64,000 nucleotides of DNA from Lepidostoma basale (taxonomy: Eukaryota > Arthropoda > Insecta > Trichoptera > Lepidostomatidae), in the NCBI GenBank assembly GCA_022606425.2, contig JAHDVF020001569.1, positions 1 to 64,000 of the forward strand, given 5' to 3'. Shown here piece after piece: positions 19,006 through 29,000 of the stretch (its first letter is position 1; each line of letters opens with the position of its first letter). Both the position numbers and the translations under genes were made by a program. The notes below the pieces were generated by a model that saw only the letters and a list, made by a program, of their open reading frames with translations, was not told the DNA's origin and did no database searches.

Positions 19006-19680
19006 TTTTTTTAATTAAATTTTATGTAAATTTTTATGAATATATGATAAAAAGGCCCCTGTAATAAATATTACCCAACGTTTTTTGTAACAGTAGAATT
19101 TTCCGCCATTAATAGTTTAAAAAAATACAAAGAGTTAAAGCTTTATTCAATTAATATCTCAAGGGCTACCCCATCCCTAGTCGCTAAGTACTTATTGACA
19201 TTTTTTCGCTCTGTAACAGAAAATGGAGCCAGAGTGTATTTGCGTAGAGCAAATCAATATTTTATATAGAACACCCTGTACAGACCTGTGTGGAAGAGCG
19301 TTTGTATTTCGGTGTGATGGCGTGCATACCTCTATACTAAAAATATGTGTACAGGATGTTTTTTAATTAATACATCATTATTTTACAAAAATGGACAATA
19401 TTTTTATTTGTTATTTTTTTAACAAAGTGTTGCTTAATTTATAATATATATGCATGTATTCCAGTTATTTTGATAACTCATAGGAAGTTCATAGCCGTGT
19501 GAACCCATCCCTCCTTATCTGTAGACTATTGTTCCCCAGCATGTCCAAGAAGAATGCAGTATTCAGTGTTCATTGTCGTCAAATGTATTCTATATTATTT
19601 CTTCTTTCATTATCTCCACATATTTAAACAAACGTTCAAACAATATTATGAAACGATCAATGCATTATTGATGAAATAAT
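19006..19680. other. Non-coding stretch with small repeat
   Basis: Includes a block at 19495-19560 (CTATTGTTCCCCAGCATGTC) that recurs at 27275-27330 and 28385-28440, origin unknown. Confidence 0.4.
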
Positions 19681-19789
19681 CGTTTAGAAAGTATATGTCA
19701 ATGAGAGTGATACAATTAATCAAATTTTAAAATGCGTGCACGTGCGTTGTATGAATATACATAGGTGAGGCTAGAGAAGCTCATGGACG
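19680..19789 (+). mobile_element. Ancient LINE-A fragment
   Basis: Very decayed match to the VYVNESDTINQILKCV...CMNI region; it holds the left target duplication of the following SINE3. Confidence 0.45.
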
Positions 19790-19802
19790 TTCATAGAGGA
19801 TA

Positions 19803-20067
19803 TTAATATTATATATGGCCGAGCCATAGAGGGCTCCCTCCGCTTACCCGAAGCTGTTATAGGCGCAGCGGCGCCTTCCGTCAGCTTCACTCGTGCACTC
19901 CCTAGGCCCGTCCCCTGTCCATGCGGGACTTACGTTGAAAAATAATAATATTTGTATATTTACAACCAAGGGGGACCCAGACCACATTTAAGCTACGCTA
20001 CTCTCCCTCGATGTCCCGCCGTACACACATAGCAATACAACAGCAAAAGAAAATACACAAAAAGAAA
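19803..20067 (+). mobile_element. SINE3 copy with 13-bp TSD
   Basis: Starts near GGCCGAGCCATAGAGGGCTC, with the CGAAGCTGTTATAGGCGCAG and CATGCGGGACTTACGTT blocks, and ends ACAGCAAAAGAAAATACACA. TTCATAGAGGATA flanks it at 19790-19802 and 20068-20080. The duplication shows insertion by retrotransposition. No tRNA-like boxes recognised. Confidence 0.8.
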
Positions 20068-20129
20068 TTCATAGAGGATAATTGATAATTATCCCCTGAT
20101 GAGTAAGAATCCCCTGATAAATAAATAAT

Positions 20130-20215
20130 AGATAATGAATGGATAGAAATGGCCAGGGACAGGAGCTATTGAGGAGGCAAATCCCACATGAAATGCAGCG
20201 CCTAGCAGAAGAAGA
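20130..20215 (+). mobile_element. LINE 3' end scrap
   Basis: MARDRSYW-like coding and an (AAG)n-type end (GAAGAAGAAG); similar in form to other non-LTR termini, family unassigned. Confidence 0.4.
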
Positions 20216-20700
20216 AGTTTCGTCTACGCTCTGATTAACACATTATTAATTTAAGGAAATCCCCAAGTGCCAATATTGATTTGGACGCAACACGAAAACA
20301 ACGTATCCCTTAAATTGCCATTCAAAAATCGAACTCTTCTGCCCTTCGTTGGGAAATATTTTCCCCGCGCAAACAAGCCGAGCCTACATTTTTCCGGGCC
20401 GACATGTTTGCAGTGGGCGGGTGGGGGTGGGCGAGGGTGGCCCGGGGTGAGCGGGGCGGTGCCGGGGGCGCCAGGCCACCCACCTGAATACTAACTGTAA
20501 TTTAATGACAGAGTTACATCAGAGGCCGGACTCTAACGACCCTGGAATGTTTGGCCGCATAATGACTATGTCAATGTGGTAAAAAAATAAACTGTTTTAT
20601 AAAAAAATCAACATAAAAAAAACATGACTCGAGATTGATCTTTGGAAGTTAAACCACGCACACCAATTGCACTTATAGATACTTTTAGTCATTTTCTAAT
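20216..20700. other. Unique stretch with GC-rich block
   Basis: Strongly G-rich at 20405-20480 on the plus strand (GGGTGGGGGTGGGCGAGGG). Several runs of three or more G could form a G-quadruplex. No open frame supported. Confidence 0.4.
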
Positions 20701-20701
20701 A

Positions 20702-21225
20702 ATATTTTACAACAAACAACAAACAAAACCATCACGCCGTTTCCCCGCAGGGGTAGGCAGAGAGAATGGACCGCCACACTACTCTATCCTGGCACACCTC
20801 TCTAGCTTCCTCCACATTCATACATCGAGTCATACACGCACGTCGATTCTTCCGGCTTCTGACATGACCAACTTTTAATATTTGATTAATTTGGTCATGC
20901 CATGTTTTCCTCGGTCTACCTCGACTCCTTACTCCATTTACATTGTTAACGTATACTTTTTTAACCATTCTTTCTTCACCCATGCGCTCCATATGTCCGA
21001 ACCAACGAAGCGAACCTTTCATAATTTTGTTCATAATACCTTCTTTCGCTCTACACTCCTTCCTAATATCAGCATTTGAGATTCTGTCGTACATCGTTCT
21101 ACCACACATACGTCTTAGGGACCTCATCTCTACCGCATTTATTCTGCTCTCATCTTTCTTCTGCCAGTTCCATGCTTCGCTTCCATACATAAGGGTTGGA
21201 ACCAGAACTCCATTGTGATAGAGTA
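20702..21225 (-). mobile_element. LINE-A2, best preserved open tail
   Basis: One uninterrupted frame of 152 codons (20732-21190, minus) runs from MYGSEAWNWQKKDESRINAV through RRMCGRTMYDRISNADIRKE, the RWFGHMERMGEERMVKKVYV block, GRPRKTWHDQIN and MTRCMNVEEAREVCQD to YPCGETA and stop. An A2-type tail of TTTG/GTT repeats is at 20702-20730. This is the region between the RT domain and the C-terminus of ORF2. The open frame implies recent insertion; the copy is still dead because RT and endonuclease are missing. Confidence 0.92.
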
Positions 21226-21500
21226 AACGAGAATATTTTAATTTAGATAATTAATTTCTTACTTTCCAATACCGTGAATTGTCCTTTGCTAACCATATCA
21301 ATCATATTGCAAATGAAGGCATGACAATTTCGGTGTACGGGACGTACGTAACGTCCCAGTAATTATTTATTTTAGGCCGCTGACTGCCGCTCTTCTCCGA
21401 TGTGGTCCACGGGTAAAGGGGCGTGATGATACTTATCTCTCGTATCGAAAGCGGGCGACAAATGAAACAAGTATATATTTTAGCCGGCGATCGTCGTTAA
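21226..21500. other. Non-coding stretch
   Basis: No gene recognised; unique. Confidence 0.35.
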
Positions 21501-21655
21501 GTAGTGTTCTATCATATATCGTTTTCCCGCACATTGTTCTCAGTGATCCCATTTCTACGGCATCTATCCTACTTTCATCCATTTCGAATATAGCCACCTT
21601 TCACCAATTAATTAATCTTCCTTTTCCACTCACACTACTTGTAGGTATTACACAA
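21501..21655 (-). mobile_element. LINE-A3 fragments, rearranged
   Basis: Two A3 pieces out of normal order: the MDESRIDAVEMGSL region (21530-21585) and the TSSVSGKGRL region (21610-21645). Confidence 0.6.
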
Positions 21656-21664
21656 ATTAAGTGC

Positions 21665-22005
21665 CAGACAGTCTACATTGCGATCAGCTAAGACTTCTGC
21701 GATCGGATTGACTGTGCCAAAACGCAGTGCTAGCACAAACTTTGGCGACCGAGTCTTCGCGGTAGCCGGCCCTTCAGCCTGGAACAATCTTCCATCAGAC
21801 CTTAAGTGCATTGAGAATCAGTCAGAGTTTAGATCGAGACTCAAAACGCACCTTTTCAAATTATCCTTTCCTGATAAGAAGAGTTGTTCAACTGCGTTGG
21901 GTGCAACCCTCATTCTAAATAGGTATGTTTATTATTAACTAGCTCATAAAACGGAGCATTTTTTACAACGCCTTTGAGATGAGTAATTCATAAAAATGGC
22001 GCTCC
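21665..22005 (+). mobile_element. LINE-P (CR1-like) ORF2 C-terminus and 3' UTR
   Basis: An open frame up to 21938 encodes TVPKRSASTNFGDRVFAVAG, PSAWNNLPSDLK and FRSRLKTHLFKLSF. This is the VPR..FGDR.FSVAGP..WN.LP..LR....FK..LKTHLF signature that ends ORF2 of CR1/Rex-like non-LTR elements. The untranslated end (CGGAGCATTTTTTACAACGC) also occurs at 9220. It is split by LINE-C and resumes at about 22461. Confidence 0.8.
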
Positions 22006-22460
22006 TTCTTCTTCTTATTCAAGTGCCCTGTCGGGTCCCCCCAACGTTGGCGATCACCTCGGCGAACCTGTCCCTGTCCTGTGCCGCTCGGAAAAGCTCC
22101 TCCACACTTCGGATGCCGGTTCACTCCCTCACGTTTCGCAGCCAGGACATTTGTCTCCTTCCGGGCCCTCGGCGTCCTTCAATTTTTCCCTCCAATATCA
22201 GTTGGAGAAGGTGGTACTTTTCCCCACGCAGTATATGACCCAGATGTGAGATCTTTCGAACCTTGATAGTTGATAACAATTCCCTGTCAACTCTAGCTCG
22301 CCTCAGAACTTCGGTATTGGTAACCATGTCTGTCCAGGGAACTCTGAGCATTCGGCGATGGAGCCACATTTCAAATGCTTCCAGTCTGTTCATTAAGTTA
22401 ACATTCAGGGTCCAAGTTTCACACCCGTACAACAAAACAGACCACACATAGCATTTGATC
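22006..22460 (-). mobile_element. LINE-C inserted in LINE-P 3' UTR
   Basis: Minus-strand frame 22121-22462 encodes IKCYVWSVLLYGCETWTLNV, AFEMWLHRRMLRVPWTDMVT, RARVDRELLSTIKVRK and GHILRGEKYHLLQLILEGK, then GPGRRQMSWLRNVREW. The end, reading FRAAQDRDRFAEVI and GGTRQGT, is near 22030-22100; the (AAG)n tail is at 22006-22016. Confidence 0.88.
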
Positions 22461-22569
22461 ATGAATTATCCAAAATATTATATTATACGAAAGTTATTGG
22501 TTCTGATTTTGAAAATTTGGTTTGGTTCATATGGTGCTCCCGTCAATTTAGAGATATTTCATGTATAAG

Positions 22570-23166
22570 TGAATTGTTTTGGTCAATTTGATTATTGCCG
22601 CTCTTTATGATAGTTATTTGTGACAAAAATGCGTTTTTACTGTTTTGGTGTTAAAATTATATACGTTTTTTCGTTTATAAAAAGAATTTTGACAGGTGGA
22701 AAAATACATTTTTCATTTGTTCCAATGACAATTTGAATACATTCTTCAATAATATTTTTAATTTCTTGCTGGTGTTGGATTGTTTTAAGTGCCTAATTAC
22801 AGTAAATTAAAAAAAAACAGTGGATAACGTGGAATAAAAATTAAATAAACACAAATGTCCGGATCGTCCAGCTGACGACAAGTGCACCATCTAAAATAAC
22901 AATATGTGTTAAATTATTTTTCTTTGTTATTTTATTTTATATCATTGTATTTCAGATAATTTGTTTTAGATTTATTATGTAGACGTTGAACGATCGAAGT
23001 GTGCGCGGGAGATGCCTTTTGGTGGCGATGAGGTTCGCAATCCATCACACCGCGTCTCTCGCGATGGCGAAAAGAGAAGGATGGAGTGCCGCATAGATTA
23101 AAGTGTGGCAGTCCATTCTTTCTACCTACCCTTTCGGGGAGACGGCGTGGTGGTTAGTTAGTTAGT
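22570..23166 (+). mobile_element. SnA copy, apparent full length
   Basis: About 597 bp, from TAAGTGAATTGTTTTGGTCA to the (TTAG)n tail. Has one copy of the GTGGATAACGTGG block where the 15298 copy has three. The core GCGCGGGAGATGCC and terminus GGGGAGACGGCGTGGTGG are conserved. Confidence 0.85.
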
Positions 23167-23459
23167 TAGTTTACGGAAGTTTTAAGTTTCACATCATTGA
23201 AACAATCCATAAGAGTTTTAAAACGTTGTTCAAGAAACAATTGATAAGGATTCCACTTTATTGGTGAAAAGAAACATTGTAACAACATTTTCGTAGACAA
23301 CTATGTGGTTATCGTATACACAATCTATCCACGGCTTGGACTTGTACATAATGTTTTCCCCTATATAACGATTATAGCTTATTACCCGCTCAAATATTTG
23401 CCTTCAGTTTAACAACTAAGGAGACTTAAATACAAACAGAATCGAGCAAGAGTTTATAA
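23167..23459. other. Non-coding stretch
   Basis: No gene; an HP1-like distal hairpin trace (CGTTGTTCAAGAAACAATTG) is at 23232. Confidence 0.4.
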
Positions 23460-23985
23460 TACTACAGTAACCTACGTTACGAGAAGGAAGCGTTCGAAAT
23501 AAGACTAGCGCATAACGCTCTGAACTTTTACGATTATAATTGCTCTGTGTGAAAACGTACTTCCAGTACTTATATCTGAAGCAGAAACGCTAACCGTTAC
23601 CAAGTCGACCATAAGGAGACTCCGTGTAGCACAGAGGAAACACGAAAGAGCCATGCTACACGTAAGACTTTCAGATAAGAAATACTGAAATATGTACGAG
23701 TATAAGGTCGGGAGTAATAGATGTCGTCGCAAGGGTAGCGAAGCTTAAATGGTCATTTGCGGGACATGTTGCCAGATTGGTAGATGATTGATGGACCAGA
23801 AAGCTGGTAGAGTGGAGACCGCGCGAAGACAAACGAAACAAAGGGAGACCCCCCACACGATGATCCGATGACATTAGAAGAATTGCTGGCGATTGGATGC
23901 AAAAGGCACAAGACAAGGATAGGTGGAAAAGTATGGGGGAGGCCTATGTCCAGTCGTGGACGACAACGGCTGTCTAAGTAAGTAA
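23460..23985 (+). mobile_element. LINE-K 3' end
   Basis: The plus strand encodes DVVARVAKLKWSFAGHVARL, WWTRKLVEWRPREDKRNKGR, DDIRRIAG, WMQKAQDKDRW and AYVQSWTTTA, followed by a (TAAG)n tail at 23977. Upstream pieces (TVTKSTIRRLRVAQRKHE) are frameshifted. Confidence 0.8.
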
Positions 23986-24157
23986 GTGTGAAAACAGATC
24001 ATGTATGTGATACTTCGTTGCAAGTTGCTTTCCAAAAGAATAAAAACAAAACAAATCATCGACAAAAAAGTCGGCCAAATTATGAAATGTATAAAAAATA
24101 GAGACAACTATCCAAAAAAGCTAAAATTGCAGTGAATATTTGTTTTATTTTTTTTAT

Positions 24158-24335
24158 AACTAACTAACTAACTAACTATCACGCCGTCTCCCCGAAGGGG
24201 TAGGCAGAAAGAATGGACTGCCACACTTTTCTTTCCTGACATATTTCTCTCGATTCCTCAACATTCATACATCGTGTCATGCACGCGCGTCGATTTCTCT
24301 GACTCCTAACATGGCCGACATTCAATATTATGTAA
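24158..24335 (-). mobile_element. LINE-A1 3' end fragment
   Basis: (TTAG)n tail reversed at 24158-24178, then the last 45 codons, cut at NIECRPC. Confidence 0.85.
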
Positions 24336-24610
24336 GTTATTTAACCAGTGCTTGGAGGAGGGATATACGCCGCTAGACTAGAGGAGAGCAGTAATTTTGC
24401 CCCTGTACAAAGGAAAAGGGTCGCGTATGGAATGTGGAAACCACAGAGCTATTAGTCTTTTGAGTGTCTTTGGTAAAGTCTATTGCAGAATTTTAATAGA
24501 AAGAGTAAGAAAATTGACGAGTGACAATGTTTGGGATGTGCAAGATGCCTTTATGAATGGCAGAGGATGTATGGATCAAATTTTTGGACTTCGTACATTA
24601 ACATAGAAGT
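24336..24610 (+). pseudogene. Reverse transcriptase domain fragment of a LINE
   Basis: Encodes AVILPLYKGKGSRMECGNHR, AISLLSVFGKVYCRILIERV, then VWDVQDAFMNGRGCMDQIF. These are the first RT motifs (block 0 to block 2) of a non-LTR retrotransposon. An in-frame TAG replaces the Trp before RRAVI, and the frame stops after FGLRTLT, well before the YxDD box. It probably belongs to LINE-A or a close relative, the only hint of an RT core in the window. Not functional. Confidence 0.8.
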
Positions 24611-24744
24611 TTCTGGCCAAAAATACTTAGTTATTTAAATAAGTTAGTTATTTTTTTTATTTTAAAATTAGTTCGTTATTTCTTTTATTCGATTTAATAT
24701 GGGAGTATCGTGAGAAGACTCTCATTATTGATACTCCACTATAT

Positions 24745-24885
24745 ATGACATGAGTTATTTGCCTGACACTATTTATGATATGAGTTCTTTTAAAGACTAT
24801 TTATGACATGGGTTCTTTAAATCAATATTTATGACATGAGTTCTTAAAAACACTTTTGATGACATGGGTTCTTAAAAACATTATT
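24745..24885. repeat. Short tandem repeat, ~30-33 bp unit
   Basis: Four to five imperfect units around TATTTATGACATGAGTTCTT. Confidence 0.75.
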
Positions 24886-24989
24886 ATAACCAGTAAATAT
24901 ACTTATTGTAGTTTATAAAAACTTATACATAAAATTACTTAAAACTAACTTAACTAAGCAATCTAACAAATAACAAATTACGGAAAGTA

Positions 24990-25378
24990 AAAATTACATT
25001 TAAATTTGAGTTGGCAAAAAAATAGGATAAATGCCGCAGAAATGAGATCTCTGAGAAGATTGTGCGGGAAAACGATATATGATAGAATATCGAACGACGA
25101 AATAATGAAGAAATGTAAGGCAGATGGTTGTATCATAAGTAAAATTAAAAAAGGAGCCTTGAGATGGTTTGGAAACATGGTACGAATGGACGAGAGAAGA
25201 ATGGTTAAAATGTTCAATACAAGTTCAGTGTGGAAGAGCAAGGAAATCATGGCATGAGCAAGGAAATCATGGCAAATTAATCAAATACTGTAAGGCGGCC
25301 CCATTCGAAGTCGGAAAAATCGATGAGCGTCCATGATACGATGTATGAATGTGGAGGAAGCTAGAGAGGTATTATATT
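24990..25378 (+). mobile_element. LINE-A3 copy
   Basis: The frame 25006-25257 encodes INAAEMRSLRRLCGKTIYDR, ISNDEIMKKCKADGCIISKI, ALRWFGNMVRMDERRMVK and TSSVWKSKEIMA. A short direct duplication (GCAAGGAAATCATGGCA at 25239 and 25258) breaks the frame. It then goes on to RSMIRCMNVEEAREVL and a short TTAG run. Confidence 0.8.
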
Positions 25379-25389
25379 AGTTAGTAAGT

Positions 25390-25785
25390 TAAGTAGAATA
25401 AATGCAGTAGAAATAAGATCTCTTAGAAGAATGTGAGATAATCTGTGTATGATAGAGTGTCGAATGAAAACATAAGTAGTGAATGCAGTACGAATGTTAT
25501 GAACAAAATAATGAAAGGATCCCATACTGATGGTTTAAACACATGGAAATAACAAATGAAAAAAAATTGTAAGAAAAGGATATGATAACGATGTAAACGG
25601 AACTAGAAAAAGAGGAAGACCGAGGAAAACGTGGCACAATCAAATAAATCGAATATTGAATGTCGGGCACGTGAGATGTCGGAGAAATCGAAGTGCGTGC
25701 ATGACACGAAGTATGAATGTTGAGGAAGCGAGAGAGGTGTTGAGTAGGTCAGGAAATAACAATGCGGCGGTTCATTATTTTTTTT
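25390..25785 (+). mobile_element. LINE-A1 copy, degenerate
   Basis: INAVEIRSLRRM through GRPRKTWHNQINRI and MTRSMNVEEAREVL with many indels. A separate scrap of the same region sits at 25797-25880. Confidence 0.75.
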
Positions 25786-25954
25786 AATGTTTTTAAAATG
25801 AGGAGTCGGAGAAATCGACTAGCGTAAATGAAACTATGTATGTTCGTGAGGAAGCTAGATAAATATGTCAGAAAATGCGTGTGATAATATCTTAGCATGG
25901 CGATACATGTAATTTACGTAAATATATAATGAAACATCACGAAATAAAAAAAAA

Positions 25955-25992
25955 TATTGATGATGCCAACATAGATTGACGAAACATCTGTC
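25955..25992 (+). ncRNA. Hammerhead-like core, decayed (copy 3)
   Basis: TTGATGA (first C lost), extra T, helix II GCCAAC/GATTGAC imperfect, GAAAC, ATCT, GTC. Followed by GTGACAAACTC and the ACAAATTGTGA block. Probably inactive. Confidence 0.4.
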
Positions 25993-26194
25993 GTGACAAA
26001 CTCATGTAAACAAATTGTGAAACGTACTAACAGTGTTTCAAATTCAAACATACTCGTATAAATTGATATCAATATTTACTAAAAGATAGTAATAAGCTAC
26101 CGAAACCGGTCTTAACTGGAAGAACAAATGGAAAAAAAACTGAAAATATCTCATACACGTGTATTAAAAATAATATTTCTTTTACGTAATACGG

Positions 26195-26420
26195 CTCCGC
26201 CAAGTCTCACGATCCAAGGTCATCTGGTTGTCCAGTCCCAGCGCTTTCAGGTCGCTCCCAACTGTGGACATCCACGTTGCAGGAGGCCGACCTGGTCTCC
26301 TCTTTCCGTCTTCCAGTTGCAGGGTCTTGTGAACGATGTATTCATTGTCCTACCTGATCACATGGCCGTACCACCGCAGACGACGTTCCCTAGTTATTTT
26401 CCGCTATGGGAGTGACTTTT
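26195..26420 (-). mobile_element. LINE-L-type 3' end
   Basis: Minus strand: RRGRPPATWM-like and LKALGLDNQMTLDRETWR-like coding across shifted frames, with the upstream RGSLKVTPIAE segment. Resembles 32905-33215. Confidence 0.6.
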
Positions 26421-26454
26421 AGGCTACCTCTGATGTGCTCATTACAAGCTTTAA

Positions 26455-26925
26455 TTTTAATAAACAAAACAAACAAACAAACAAATTATCACAGGGGCAG
26501 GCAGAGAGAATGAATCGCCACACTCTAGCTTCCTCCACATTCATACAGCAAGACATACACGCAAGTCGATTCTTCCGGATTCTAACATGACCAACCTTTA
26601 AAATTGGATTAATTTGATCATGCCGTGTTACTTTCTTAACCATTATTTCTCCATCCATGCGTTTCATATGGCCAGACCATCGCAGCGATTCTTTCATAAT
26701 TTTGTTCATAATACCTTCTTCCGCTCAACATTCTTTTTTTATATCAGCATTTGAGATTTTGTCGTATATCGTTCTCTCACACATACGTCTTAAGGACCTC
26801 ATCTCTACCGCATTTATTCTGCTTTCATCCTTCTTCTGACAGATCCTTGCTTCGCTTCCATACATTAGGGTTGGGATCTAAACTCCGTTGTGAACGGCCG
26901 TTTTCGCTTTCATTGATAAATTTTA
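26455..26925 (-). mobile_element. LINE-A2 copy
   Basis: The tail is a (TTTG)n run at 26460-26485. Coding from MNKIMKESLRWSGHMKRMDG and MNVEEA on the minus strand; the YVNDVNG-to-GRPR part is deleted (VKKVTRHDQINP). The 5' end includes NGRFRFH near 26890-26915, shared with 1640-1670. Confidence 0.8.
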
Positions 26926-27460
26926 TTATTAATAATATTCTTTCAAACTGAAATATGAAATAGATCTCTTTTTTTTTCTTCTTAAACTTAAGTATAAGAA
27001 CATTTAAGTAGGCAATTTGGTTGAACGCATCGACATTGTGATCAATATGTAAAATTTTGATCCCCAAAGCGATTATGTTCAGTAGTTTTATTGCTCTCTC
27101 CACAGGCATAATCTGAATCATTAAGGCAGGCTGGTTCTGAATGTTGGAAAATAAAACAGTCTGTGTTGATTCTGTCCAAAATAACCATCCGAAACATGAA
27201 GATGGATACCATCCAAGATGGCGAAGTTTTCAAAGAATCCCCTTATAAGTCTTAAGAAATAGGTAAGCGTGAACACACCCCTTCTTGTCTGCAAACTATC
27301 TTTTCCCAGCATGCCCAAGAGCATTGCGGTTGGATAAAGCCACTAATAGCTATCATTATTCAGAAATAATACAATTCATTATTTTCTGTCATATTCTTAA
27401 AGCCATACATTTAATACCACCATACCACCATTCCAAGAGGAGTACACGGATCAACCAAAA
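26926..27460. other. Non-coding stretch with small repeat
   Basis: Holds the unknown block CTGCAAACTATCTTTTCCCA (27288), also at 19510 and 28398. Open frames on the minus strand are short and motif-free. Confidence 0.35.
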
Positions 27461-27469
27461 AAAAAGTTA

Positions 27470-27964
27470 TGAACAAAAGACCGGTTTTGGAGATATGGAA
27501 ACAATGAATGAAGGTAGATGGTAATTAAAATATATGTAAACCACGTAAACAGGACAAGAAATCGAGGAAAATCGAGGGAAACGTGGCCCGATCAAATCAA
27601 TGAAATATTAGATGTCGAGTATGTTAGGAGTCGGAGAAATCGACGTTCGTGCATGACACGATATCATCGGCTGTTCCTCGTGTCCGAGGAAGACTGTCCT
27701 TCACGGTTGTGGGTCTGCATGTGACCGAAGAGCCCGATCCTGGACCCACATATTCTCGGGCATCTGGGGCAGGGGAAGGGGCTTGTAATGGAACCTTCAC
27801 CGTCTCCCAGTGGTCTCTCCTTTCTCCTCCTCCTTCTCTCTGCGACGTCGTCTATGCGCTGTGCATGACACGATATGAATGTAGAGGAAGCGAGAGAAGT
27901 ATGTCAAGACAAAAAAGTGTGGCGGTCCATTCTTTCTGCCTAACCCACTGAGGAGACGGCGTGA
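27470..27964 (+). mobile_element. LINE-A copy split by LINE-N
   Basis: YVNHVNRTRN, a degenerate GRPR region and RSRRNRRSCMTR before the insert; MTRYECRGSERSM-type (shifted) coding and terminus GGAGACGGCGTG after it. The 3' end abuts SnA without a TTAG tail. Confidence 0.8.
27665..27860 (-). mobile_element. LINE-N 3' end with 16-bp TSD
   Basis: A 196-bp insert flanked by GTGCATGACACGATAT (27649-27664 and 27861-27876). Minus strand encodes CPRCPRICGSRIGLFGHMQT, the C2H2-like finger found at the very C-terminus of some non-LTR elements (usual form CPxCxRxFRARIGLxxHxxTH). Only copy in the window. Confidence 0.75.
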
Positions 27965-28172
27965 AGATTTATTTTGTGGATGTTGGACGATCGAAGTGTG
28001 CGTGGGAGATGCCTATTGGTGGCGATGAGGTTCGCAACTCATCTCACCGCGTCTCCCGCGGGGCGAAAAGAGAAGGATGGAGTGCCGCATCGGTTAAAAT
28101 GTGGCAGTCCCTTCTTTCTACCTACCCTTTCGGGGAGACGGCGTGATGGTTAGTTTGTTAGTTAGTTAGATT
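27965..28172 (+). mobile_element. SnA 3' part
   Basis: From GATTTATTTTGTGGATGTTG to the tail. The frame stays open for 61 codons (27961-28146) and ends in YPFGETA like LINE-A. Confidence 0.8.
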
Positions 28173-28177
28173 CCAAC

Positions 28178-28330
28178 CGTTTACCCGAAGCTGTTACAAG
28201 TGTTACGGCACCTTTCATCAGCATCGCTCTTTTAATCCCTATACCCGTCCCTCGCCCATGCGCGTTAGCATAAGTAAAAATATATTTTGACAAATCATGA
28301 AGGATCCAGGCCACACTTATTTTATCTTCT
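28178..28330 (+). mobile_element. SINE3 partial copy
   Basis: CCCGAAGCTGTTACAAG, then CATGCGCGTTAGC and GGATCCAGGCCACACTTA; head and end missing. Confidence 0.65.
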
Positions 28331-28449
28331 AGGTTCCGTTGTGCATGTACCTATACAGATATAAAAAACCAGCTTCAAATTCCTTCCTGTCTGCAAACTA
28401 TTTGGTAAGAGGATGCTAAGAACATGCCCAAGAAGAAATAGACTTTCGC

Positions 28450-29000
28450 CACTTCTTCTTTTTCTTCTCCTTCAGCCTTTTCCTGTCCATAACTGATCAA
28501 AGGCCTCCTCCATTCGCTTCCACGCCACTCTGTCTTTTGCAGGCTGCATCCAGGTTATTCCGACATGTCTGTTCAGGTCATCCTTCCACCGTAGTTGCGG
28601 TCGCCCTGCACTTATCTTTGCCGTCCACGGTCTCCGAGTCAGCAGTCTTTTTGTTCATTTTTGGTCTGAGCTTTTGGCTATGTAACCTGCCTATTGCCAT
28701 TTTAAAGTCGTCACCCTTTGTTTTTTTCTCTCACCGTATCGTTTCTGACTCTGTCTCTTAGGCTTATTCCTAACATGGTTCTTTCCATGGCTCTTTGATT
28801 CACTCGCAGTTTCTCGTCACTTTGTTTGTCAATGTTATAGTTTCAAGACCATAAGTACCGACTGGCAGAACGCAGGCTTCATAAACTTTTCATTTGAGGT
28901 TGATCGGTATTTTCCGGTTTTTAAGGATGTAACCCAATTTTCCGAAAGCTCCCCAGCTTAGTCTAATTCTTCTCTTGAGCTCCACTAGATTGCAGCTAAA
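28450..29000 (-). mobile_element. LINE-B 3' end, long
   Basis: Minus strand encodes ELKRRIRLSWGAFGKLGYIL, KVYEACVLPVGTYGLETITL, a NRAMERTMLGISLRDRVRND segment, a decayed WAGHVAR region, GGRMT and the ending EEAF..SYGQEKAEG. The order is that of a non-LTR ORF2 after the YxDD box. Frame breaks are numerous. Confidence 0.8.

Noticed and set aside
27649..27951. 100-codon plus-strand frame
   Set aside because: Chimera of LINE-A, antisense LINE-N and LINE-A; not a gene.
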